Origin: Plasmodiophora brassicae
Lineage: Eukaryota; Endomyxa: Phytomyxea; Phytomyxea; Plasmodiophorida
Direction: 5' to 3'
Length of the DNA stretch: 64,000 nucleotides
NCBI GenBank assembly: GCA_036867785.1
Contig: CP145426.1
Coordinates: 1-64,000 of the forward strand
In this document: positions 55,694-64,000 of the stretch, piece by piece
Layout of the letters: each line of letters begins with the position of its first letter
How positions within the stretch are numbered: the first letter of the stretch is position 1
Made by a program: the position numbers and the translations under genes
Notes under the pieces: generated by a model
What the model was told of the DNA's origin: nothing
Database searches by the model: none
What the model saw: the letters and a program-made list of their open reading frames with translations, nothing else

Positions 55694-57832
55694 ATGGGGG
55701 CCACGTTCCAATGGCGAGATGACGTCGACGCGCGCCACGACGCGGTCATCGTGGCCGGCCGGCTGTCAGCGCTCGGCGAGGACGGCGTGCGCCTGCTGCG
55801 CAACCTGCTCGTCGGCAACGACGCCTCCAAGCACGCGCTGATCGAATCGCCCGCGTCGATCGCCGATCTGATCGACGCCGTTGGGCGGCCAGGGACCCAG
55901 TTCGCTTTGGAGTGCCTAGCGACGATCGCGATGGTCCCGTGCGGGGCAGCATGCTTGGCAGAACACGATGCCGTTCGGCGGCTGTCGTCGATGGTGGCGC
56001 AGTTCGCTCCGCATCACCATCTGATCAACCCTCTGCTTCGCATCCTGGACAAGATCGGGTCAGCGGCATTCACCGACGACGCCTTAGCTGAGTTAGCCAT
56101 TGCGGGGAATGGCCTGGCTCTGACACTCGTTTCGCGGCATGCCCCCATCGCCAATTCCACCCTGAACTCGCTGCTCGTCAACGTCATCATCGATCGATTG
56201 AATGCCGACCAGTGCCCGGATCCGACGCCTGGATTGGCGTACTTGAATGCCGTTCTGCGTCGGCACCCGAATGCTGTGCGCCTCCCCAGCCAGGGCTTTC
56301 GCCGCCTACTTGCAGATGACAACGAATCTGTGCGTGTCCTGACAGCGCTGACAGTATCACTGAGCGGGTTGGCAGACGCAGACCTGGATCGCCTCAGCGT
56401 TGGCGTTCTTGTTCGGGCCCTGAATGCACCTGGTGCCAGTGCAGCTTTGGCGACGGTTGTCGGGCGACGCCCATGCCTGGCGTCAAGCGGGGCAGCGGCC
56501 ATTCCCAGCCTGATGGGCTTGTCGAAATCGGATCGCTCCAATTCCTACGCGTCGTTGTCTGTATTGGTTGCCGGGCTGGACCACGTCGCCGTCGCCATCA
56601 CATCATCGCGCCAGTTCTTATTCGACCTTCTTGGGTCCCTGCAGTCGCCGGAAATCAGACGGTGGGCCCGACCTGCATTGCATGGACGACGATCGTCGAT
56701 CGTGTTCTCACTTTGCATTTTCGCAGGTCGGCAGCTGCTCTCGTCCACAGCCTGTCTCGATCTCGGCCTGATGTGCGCTCCTCGCTGAACGGTGCGGGAG
56801 CGCTGCGAGCGCTGATCGCCGGGATGAACAAGGTCCATGACGGAGGGGCGGACGACTCGGACGCCGGTTCGTATCTCCAGTTGTCGATGGCTGCGCTGGC
56901 AAACCTGCTGGTTCACCACCGGCTGGATGTGGATAGCCCGGAGACGTTCAACGGCATAGCCCGCATGATCGTGGCCGGTCTGCAAGAGCGATGCCCGCGG
57001 CTACGAGCGAATGCCTGCTGTGCCCTGAAGAATCTCCTATATGATCGGCACCTCGTCGTGCGAGCACCACTGGTGATCCCTACCCACGTTGTGTTCGCTA
57101 CTCGTGTTCGCTGCTGACGGGTGTCTAGATCGTCAACGAAATTGTATCGCGGTCCGACCTTGTCAGCCTCATTTTCGACCGGGACCAGGGCGTGCAATTA
57201 AGCGCTGTTGGGATCCTTCGCAACCTGTTTCATCCGGGGAACCACAGCCTTTCGCCGGACCAACAGCATATTCATCGGTTATCGCCGGGATTGGCGCACT
57301 GTGTTGTATCGCTCAACAGCCACATCGTCCTCGAGGCTCTGCTAGCCGTTTCAAATATTGCATCTGGAGTGCGCGTACATAAGGTTAGATGGGAACGTCC
57401 CTGGCCCTGTATCGCGTTAACGCCATTGTTAGATTGCGCTTCTACGTTGCCACCAACTTCTGTACGCCGTACAGTCGCGAATGCTTCATCCCTGGCCCGA
57501 GATTCGATTGGCATGCGCACTCATTATCGACAACCTGTTCAGGAAGAGCTGGATCTTCAAAAAGAAAAGGTTGGGCATGGAACGATCCTGTGTATGCTGG
57601 CTCAGTGACATGTCGTCGTGTATGCTGCCGCAGGACGGCTGAACTGGTACCTGTGGAGTTTCTGGTTCGAATTGGGCTCAAGGCCACCCTGGAGAAGGTT
57701 CGAGCTGCGGAAGCCTCATCCGAATGCCCGAACGTTGACGTCGTGTACCGGGTCGAGAGAGCCATTCGTGGGTTCGACAAGACAATTAACGTGTTGGTTG
57801 ACGTTCAAAGTGCATACGGACGGGACCGTTAA
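55694..57832 (+). CDS. ARMC8: Armadillo-repeat protein ARMC8 / GID5-like
   Basis: A scaffold subunit of the GID/CTLH ubiquitin ligase, which brings substrate receptors to the core. Five exons: 55694-56661, 56727-57072, 57129-57383, 57433-57569 and 57634-57832. Introns are 49-65 bp; 634 residues (human ARMC8 is about 670). The protein is helical throughout with armadillo repeats. Segments that parallel ARMC8 are ALVHSLSRSRPDVRSSL, LRANACCALKNLLYD, LSAVGILRNLFHPGNHS, LEALLAVSNIASG, RLACALIIDNLF and the last repeat RIGLKATLEKVRA. The first half is more diverged. No other GID subunit lies in the window. An importin-alpha or generic ARM protein is the alternative, but the C-terminal match favours ARMC8. 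Confidence 0.78.
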
Positions 57833-58372
57833 CTGAGTGCAATACTTGCAGGCTGAGGGCTCTTCGGTACACGTATGTGCAGACAGCAGATCTGATCCCA
57901 ATACATCAGTGAGGGAGTTTCAGATTGCTGTCCATGATGATGTTGTTCGAGTCGAGTGCGCTGGATCGGCTCTTCAGGAAACGCTGTTGTCTACCGAACG
58001 TCGCGGCCCACCTCGTTCTCGCCCTGCTGCACGTGACCGTTGTGGCGAATGGCCCATGTGGGTGCCATCGCCATCGTCGACACGAAAGACGCGGGTACCT
58101 GGCTCGGCCAGCCGCCCCATAGTCGAGAACGGAAGCGTCGGTCTCAGCTGTGTGCGTCTCGACAAAATGCACCAGCTCCGCGCGTTCTAGCAACGCCACT
58201 GTCGGAAGCCTTGTCAGGCTGGCGGTCGTCGCGTTCCGGACGCGGTGGACAACAGGATGGAGAACCACGAGGGGCGCCCATCGATCAAGGTGCGAGGCAA
58301 TGTTAATATCAGGCCTGCAGTGCATCAACTAATAAAAGGACTTTGCGCAAAAGGGCAAAATCGAGCTCTTAG
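57833..58372. other. Intergenic gap, nothing recognised
   Basis: 540 bp between ARMC8 and the tRNA. Open frames on both strands are short and lack motifs. Likely holds the ARMC8 3' end. Confidence 0.4.
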
Positions 58373-58443
58373 GGCCCTTCCGCGAATCGAACGCGGGACC
58401 ATCCCGACCCGAACGGGATATTATGCCACTAAACCAAAGGGCC
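58373..58443 (-). tRNA. tRNA-Pro (anticodon CGG)
   Basis: 71 nt fold as a standard cloverleaf on the minus strand. The acceptor stem GGCCCTT/AAGGGCC pairs fully, the anticodon stem is TCCCG/CGGGA around loop TTCGGGT (anticodon CGG, reads CCG), and the T arm is CCGCG-TTCGATT-CGCGG. The D arm carries GGTTTAGTGGCATAA. There is no intron and CCA is not encoded. It lies head to head with the RING-H2 gene, about 100 bp before that gene's first ATG. Confidence 0.95.
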
Positions 58444-58542
58444 GACAGCTGTTGGAGCACGTGCCTTGCCACCCACTTGACCGTTGTCAACGACAGGCGT
58501 GCTCCCACGATTCAGTGGCAGGTCGGGGAAACGGTGACGTTG

Positions 58543-59532
58543 ATGTCTGACGGGATGCACGACGACGGGCGTTGGTGCCCGAATGATACACCAGCCGCGC
58601 GCCTGGACGCCACCTGCGAGAGCAGCTGCCCATGCATGATTCGATCACGGTGTTTTATGAAGCGCTCGCGTTCGACGTGCTCGTCGCCGTCGTCGGACAG
58701 CGTCGTGGAACTGACGGAGGAGGAAGTCGCGCGCCTGCGATCGCGTCAGTCGCGCTCCCGCCGGGAGCGGCGCCTGGAGATCGCCCTGCGCCAAGGCGAT
58801 CTTGATCGCGCCCAGCAAGTCCTGCGCGATCAGGAACGCGAACGACGCCGGCGCCAGGTGCAGGCGGATGCCGACCTGGCGCGATCCATCCAGGCTAGGG
58901 CCGACGAGGAGTTCGCCAGATCCCTCCAGGCACGACGTTCGCCGCCGCATGCCGCTCAACCCCGGTTCCACCAGCACCATTTCGCGAGTGCACTTCTCGC
59001 TCGATCGTCGCTGCGAGGGGCGGCGGCGCACGAAGGCCTGGCCCAGGCCGCGCTCCTCAACGGGCGGGACATTGACCAGCTGGACTACGACGTCTGTGCC
59101 GGTCTGGAACGCACCAGCGCGCTGTTCGCTGAACGGATCCCTTGTCAGGAGCTATGGGAGCTCAGCGAGCGGATCGGCGACGTCCGTCGACGAGGGGCTG
59201 ACAAGCGCGAGATCGAGCGCCTGCCGACGCGCACCTTCGATAATCAGGCGTCGTCCGCCGAAGAACAATCGTACGCGGGTGGTCGGGGCATCGGGAAACC
59301 TCAGTCTCACGAACATGGTGGACAGGTGCTCCATCTGCCTGGAGGCGTTTGCACAGGGCGAACGCGTTCGAACGCTCCTGTGCCTGCACGTCTTCCATGT
59401 CGTCTGCGTCGACAACGTCGGGTCGTGTTTGCCCAATGTCGTACTGCTGGCTGCTGATTGCTGTGGGACGTGCAGTGGCTGACGATGAACAAGATCTGCC
59501 CGGTCTGTCGAATACCGATCGATAAACGATGA
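58543..59532 (+). CDS. RING-H2 zinc finger protein, probable E3 ubiquitin ligase
   Basis: Three exons: 58543-59270, 59305-59416 and 59476-59532. Introns are 34 bp (the shortest in the window) and 59 bp. The middle is charged and helical (EEEVARLRSRQSR, ADADLARSIQARADEEFARS), with a hint of ubiquitin-interacting helices. The C-terminus is a RING-H2: RCSICLEAFAQGERVRTLLC, then LHVFHVVCVDNW and NKICPVCRIPIDKR, with all eight zinc ligands in the order C3H2C3. The protein ends six residues after the RING. The start could also be at 58636 or 58657. There is no transmembrane helix. The substrate is unknown. Confidence 0.85.
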
Positions 59533-59692
59533 TGACCCTTCGACATCACGTCCCCGCCCCCCCAGTGCTCGTCTCGCAGGCAGACCGCGTTGAGGGCCAA
59601 GATACGATCATGCCTGGGTACCGGGTACGACACGAGCGGTACAGTAGCGCCATGTTCAAAGGCCGTCGGGCGCCAACAACAACAACAACAGC

Positions 59693-60927
59693 ATGGGCGA
59701 CCGGGTGGCGGCGACGACCGAGTCCATCGACCCGATCGATGACCTGGCATCGGACACGGACGAAGAGCCGGCGTTCAAGACGGAACCCGGCCTGATCGCC
59801 CGAATCGGCATCTCGCTCAGCAAACGCCCAAAGACCATCATCGTCGTCGTCAGCTTTCTCATCACGGCCGCCTTGCTCATCAACTACCAAGCAGGTCGGC
59901 TCCTGAGCCGTCGCCCTCTTCGTATTGCTGAGCTGCTCTGTGCAGTTGGTCGAGTCGTTGTCGCGCTTATCGCCTTCTGGATCGACCAACCGGTGCCCGG
60001 GTTCTTCGTCTTCGTCATCATCTACACGGCGGCCGCTCTGCTGAAGCTTCCTGTCACCGAGTTCGTCCTGGCCGCTGTACGTCCGCGCCCTCGCTCAAGT
60101 GGGCGTCCCGTGCTGAACGCGTCCTGTAGGGCTATGTCTGTGTGCGGCGCTTCGGGACGTACCTGGGCGTTGCGGTCGCGTGTCTGGAAGTGTTCGCCGC
60201 CTGCTTTGTGTCGAGCACGATGGCATACGGGGTCGGCCGTGTGCTCTGCCTGAAACGCGTGCAGGCTTGGATCCGCATGTCTCGCAAGCTGGAGGCGGTC
60301 GCCGTGCTCCTACAGCAAGACGGCACGCGCGTCTCCATCGTACGCGTCATCGTACACTGTCGCGCGCGTCTCCGTGTCTGAACGTTTGATGAACAACAGA
60401 TGCTGCGCATGGCGTCGCTGTTACCGTTCGGGACCACAAACTTCGTGCTGGCTGCGTTGGACTGTCCCCTGCGGGCGTATGCCATCGGGACGCTCGGCCT
60501 GATCCCGTACATCTTCACATGTAAGGCCAGCGACCTGCCTTCTGGCGTTGATCGGTGTGCCTGACGCGTGCACCTTGTAGACGTCCTCGTCGGTGCGTCC
60601 GTGAGCTCGATCACCGACGTGCTGAGCAGCAAGTCGAATGATGCGACGCTGAACCTGGCGCTGATCGTGACGAGTATCGTGATCACGCTGGTCACCTCGC
60701 TGTACATCTCGATCCGGACGCGCAGGGCGCTGGGCAGGCTGGAGAACCAGGAGCGGCGCCGATCGGTCACGATGCGGCGCAACAGCCAGATCGCGCTGAA
60801 CATCATGATGATGCAGGCCGCTGCCGATGCCGCCGCACAGGCGCACCCAGCGTCGAAGCACTCATCGGCGGCATCCTCCCTGCAACAGGACGCCGATGCG
60901 AGTCCAACCTCCCATCATCAGCAATGA
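59693..60927 (+). CDS. VTT-domain (TVP38/TMEM64/DedA) membrane protein
   Basis: A multi-pass protein of the ER/Golgi membrane family related to TMEM41/VMP1/TMEM64 and bacterial DedA, several of which act as lipid scramblases. Five exons: 59693-59894, 59946-60076, 60130-60339, 60400-60520 and 60581-60927; introns are 51-60 bp; 336 residues. An acidic N-terminus precedes the first helix (TIIVVVSFLITAALLINY). The VTT core has PGFFVFVIIYTAAALLKLPV, GYVCVRRFGTYLG, RMASLLPFGTTNFVLAALDC and AIGTLGLIPYIF, then a final helix ALIVTSIVITLVTSLYI. The C-terminal tail is basic, then Gln/Ser-rich. The usual re-entrant loop pattern is kept. Confidence 0.85.
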
Positions 60928-61486
60928 ACCGTTCCAGGCGCACGTGTTGCTTCTGCGTTCTTCATGTCGCGAATGGCACACCCGACTAACCCAATCCCTT
61001 CGCGTGTATTCGTCTGGTCTTGCACCGTTTGGGGGGGGGGGGGGCTTCGTGACGTACGTCGCAGACGTAGTACCCGTCGTTATCGATGCAGGTGGTGGCG
61101 CTGATTGGCAGGTGCGACATGCGCCTACTGGCACAAATGACGATGTCACGCCTGAAACGCGTCTGGAAGACGTCCACACAAGTTCGTACGAACTTAGAAC
61201 GTACGTGCTGGCACACGCGAAGTATGTGTCCTCCTCGGACTTTCCACGCGCAGTCATGGTAGGTCCGCGCGTTCAGTCCGCACCACGGGGGGCGGGGGGT
61301 GGGGGGAGGGGGGTATTCTGTGTAAACTCCGTCAGTCCAGAGTGCAATTATTCTGCGCAGTCCCGGCAAAGGGGGGCGCAAGCCGCAGGCCTGCGTGCGC
61401 CAGAACCAATCCGACCGTTTAACATTAGCACGTAGTCGAACGGCAGACGTCGGGACTACCAGGGAGCGTTAACGACCTTCGCGCTC
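60928..61486. other. Intergenic gap with G14 tract
   Basis: 560 bp, with 14 consecutive G at 61031-61044 and another G-rich run at 61288-61311. No coding evidence. Upstream of the second secreted SKP1-ankyrin gene. Confidence 0.5.
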
Positions 61487-62778
61487 ATGTCGATCGGCGA
61501 CCGCACTCGATTCAGCACCTGCAGGTGGCTCTGTGTAATCACGTCGGCCGCGCTTCTCAGCGGTCTTGGTGGGGCCGCGCCGTCGCGAGTCACGTTGATT
61601 TCTGCGGATGGCGTCAGAATTGACGCCGTCGCAGCAGCAATTCGTGGCCACTCCGAAACGCTGAAGGACCTGCTCGACCGACGTTCAGCACGCAACGACC
61701 ATACTTCCCCCATCGTGCTGAAGGCGATTGCAAGTCCCGAGTTGAGGGCTGTTGTGAAGTTCAGCGAGGAGTATGCACTCGACGAGGTAAGCTATTGTTT
61801 TCAGGTGATCATGCAATCTCCCGGACGCACGCTGATGACGTACGGCTATAGGACGAAGCGGGCGCCAAATGGGTCGGGAAGATGCTGAACAGGACGAGGG
61901 GGCAACATGGATATTACGCCCTGCTGACGGCAGCCGGTCGCCTCCGCATGCCTACTCTCGGGAGAGCACTTCTGTCATTGAAGGCGGATTGGGTTGACAT
62001 CCCCGCCATGATCAAATTGTTGCCTCGAAAGTCTGAAGCCCTCCTGTTCATGGTGGAGAACTGTCCCGTCGTCGCCGGGATCCGTCGGTATATCGCAACT
62101 CAAGAAATCGCAACGCAAGTTCAACAGACACGTATCGTCGACAAGATTCCACGTGCCGCCGCATTCGGGGAGCAGGGCAGTGTCACCATCGTGAACAACG
62201 AGCCATGGAATGACTTGTACGACAACGTTTTGCAATGGGCATCCTCGGCAGGAAACGTGCGCCTCGTGGAACTTCTGGCGGACGTTCCCGGGATCGACGC
62301 CAACCTCGCCAGTCCAGATAACCGACATACAACAGCTTTGCACTGGGCGGCTTTCAACGGATACGACGCAGTCGTCAAGGCACTGCTGACAATCCCTGGG
62401 ATCAATGTCAACGCGATCTCCAGCTACAAGTCGCGGACACCTCTTCACGTCGCCGCGCTTTGGGGACGTCATAAGGTTGTGGATGTGTTGCTGGGCGACG
62501 ACAGGATTCAGGTCGATGTCCGGGATGACAAGGGGAGGACTCCTCTGATGCTGGCCGCGTCCTATGGACATTTTAAGGTCGTCAAATCGGTACTGAGCGG
62601 CGTAAAACCCATCAAGGTCGACGCGGTGGACCGTCACAAGAGGACGGCATTGGACTGGGCCGAAGCCAGCCGTCACCCACATCCGGAAATTGTGTCACTG
62701 CTGGCTGCAGTAAGCCGGGGTGGTGCGTTGAAGAAACTCGGCGCCGTCGTGCACCGCCTCCGGAAGAAGGTCACCTAA
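61487..62778 (+). CDS. Secreted SKP1/POZ-like domain plus ankyrin-repeat protein
   Basis: Two exons, 61487-61786 and 61852-62778, with a 65-bp intron; 408 residues. The signal peptide (WLCVITSAALLSGLGGAA) is followed by VTLISADGVRIDAVAAAIRG with SETLKDLL, which parallels the SKP1 N-terminal POZ fold, and after the intron by AKWVGKMLNRTRGQHGYYAL with LTAAGRLRMPTLGRALL (SKP1: LIxAANYLxIxxLL). Four ankyrin repeats follow at about residues 250-385: TALHWAAFNGYDAVVKALLT, TPLHVAALWGRHKVVDVLLG, TPLMLAASYGHFKVVKSVLS, TALDWAEASRHPHPEIVSLL. A basic C-terminus ends the protein. It has the same design as the gene at 46.1-47.7 kb, but the two are strongly diverged, and there is no membrane anchor. Confidence 0.82.
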
Positions 62779-63559
62779 TTCTGGTCGGCGCAGAGATCCC
62801 CGGCGACGAGATAAACGTTCGTGCTGACGTATTCGTCGTGGAGGCAATGGGCCTTAGGTCATATCAGGTGCAATCGATTGCGTTTAGCAAGCCGTCCCGG
62901 CCAGCACGTGGGCACATGTGTGCCCACTTCTAACGCCACTGGCGCCCCTGCATCCATTGCTGGGGGCCGTGTCCTCCGGGCTCCGATGGTCCGGCCACCG
63001 GCCTCTCAGACAGCGTCAGAGCAGCAACGCCTCGATGCATTTCAGGGATGGCCTCGGTGAATCCGTGATGAACGGCCACGTCGTCTGCCAACGCCTTCTC
63101 GGTACGATGCCGCACGACACAATGTTCCTGGTTGCCGACTCGGTGACGGATGAGGATTTAATGGCCTGCAGGGAAAAGGCATCGGCATCGTGCCTGTCCT
63201 GCCAGGCCCTGCTACGATGCAAACCGCTGCTCGTCGGGGGGAACACGTTCTGCGAGATCGAGACCATGGCACATACGATGACTGTGGGCGCGATCAAGCA
63301 ATTGGTATCGTGTTGGCGCTCCTGGTGCTCGGCGTGGCGCGAGATGAGGTCGTCCATGACATAGGTCGGCATCGCCGTACTTCAGCATATATTAATCGCC
63401 CGGCAGTACTGACTAGTGTGCAGGAGCGCCTTTCAGATGCACGGCGGGAGTCAGATGGGCGAGCGACGACGGCATGATTGCCTCCCAGGCGTTCAATACG
63501 TGCGACATGAGCCGTTTGCCGTCGGCTCCGATTGAGATTGAATTGGCCTCAATCTGCCC
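62779..63559. other. Intergenic gap, nothing firm
   Basis: About 780 bp. Overlapping frames on both strands around 62918-63477 lack domains. A short resemblance to subtelomeric repeat wording (GTGCCTGTCCTGCC) is too weak to call. Confidence 0.35.
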
Positions 63560-63942
63560 TTGGAAGGCAGGAACGCCTTCAGCAGCTTGGCGAGCGTCGT
63601 TAAGCGGCTAGAAGAGGGCGCGTCAGTGTTTATAACTGTGAAAGAGAAGGCTGACCTGCTGATCAGTGTCCCTGGTGGCCCCGACACGGTCATCGTCGTG
63701 GCTGCCGACCCTGTAGCCAGGTTGTTAACGGCGTCCTGCGTCGTAGCCCTGATGGCCCTGTTCTACATTGTGGGCGATGGGTTACAATCACCGTCAACGA
63801 CCAGCCCGGTCAGGTCGTGCTGCCGATTCCCGTTGCAGACCTGTACAGGTTCGCAGCCATTCCGTCACCGCTGCAAGGCCTTGGCGACCTGCAGGTCGAC
63901 CTGCATTTCCCTCTAAAGTGCTACCTCGCTGCCCGTAAATGA
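63560..63942 (+). CDS. Possible gene piece, unknown
   Basis: A frame reads NAFSSLASVVKRLEEGASVF with ITVKEKADLLISVPGGPDTV, which looks like a beta-rich protein segment. A second open stretch ends in VLPIPVADLYRFAAIPS and a stop at 63942. A 97-bp intron from 63717 to 63813 would join them in frame, but this is a guess. Upstream exons are likely missing. No family was recognised; there is no ATG at the start of the open stretch. Confidence 0.3.
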
Positions 63943-64000
63943 GACCTGCCTTTCAATGTGTCTCAAGGATAACGTGTTAGGTAGACTAACATGGGCGGGG

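Overview
The window is the left end of a eukaryotic chromosome. It opens with about 400 bp of CCCTAAAA repeats, which is the C-rich strand of a TTTTAGGG telomere. The genes are GC-rich and closely packed on both strands, and they are cut by very small GT-AG introns. About 50 introns could be placed by protein continuity; most are 49-88 bp, and the shortest is 34 bp. Telomere type, GC content, intron size and the secreted ankyrin/SKP1-like proteins suggest a protist. My best guess is a plasmodiophorid such as Plasmodiophora; this is inference and no species marker was seen.

Region 1 (0.4-15.7 kb) is subtelomeric. It holds a four-exon gene joining an unknown 456-residue domain to a USP-like cysteine protease domain. 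Next come degenerate repeats, a four-copy tandem array with a period near 170 bp, and a large fragment of a DUF3638/DUF3645 P-loop protein. A second USP-like copy follows, interrupted by a 5'-truncated LINE. The LINE carries a reverse transcriptase YADD motif and a 70-bp near-perfect palindrome. A diverged copy of the DUF3638 upstream segment closes the block.

Region 2 (15.7-45.4 kb) is a conserved housekeeping block. In order it holds thymidine kinase (with an 8-nt microexon), a four-pass membrane protein, an S6K-like AGC kinase, succinate-CoA ligase beta (with a 13-nt microexon), a USP4/11/15-type deubiquitinase and a DxD glycosyltransferase-like protein. It continues with an uncoupling-protein-like carrier, the AP-1 sigma adaptin, a thioredoxin-fold protein without cysteines, a glutamate-carrier-like protein, CWC24/RNF113, an M13 metallopeptidase, a chromodomain protein, the cysteine desulfurase NFS1 and a TPR-GT61 glycosyltransferase.

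Region 3 (45.4-64 kb) mixes lineage-specific and conserved genes. The lineage-specific ones are two secreted proteins that join an SKP1/POZ-like domain to ankyrin repeats, an ankyrin-ABC1 kinase fusion, an ABC1-kinase pseudogene, a broken LTR-element remnant and a single-pass membrane protein. The conserved ones are ARMC8/GID5, tRNA-Pro(CGG), a RING-H2 protein and a VTT-domain (TVP38/TMEM64) membrane protein.

There are no operons. Neighbours are independent genes, often separated by only a few hundred bases. Ubiquitin-related functions recur (two USP types, DUF3638, the GID subunit, RING, SKP1-like), but nothing in the sequence shows that they act together.
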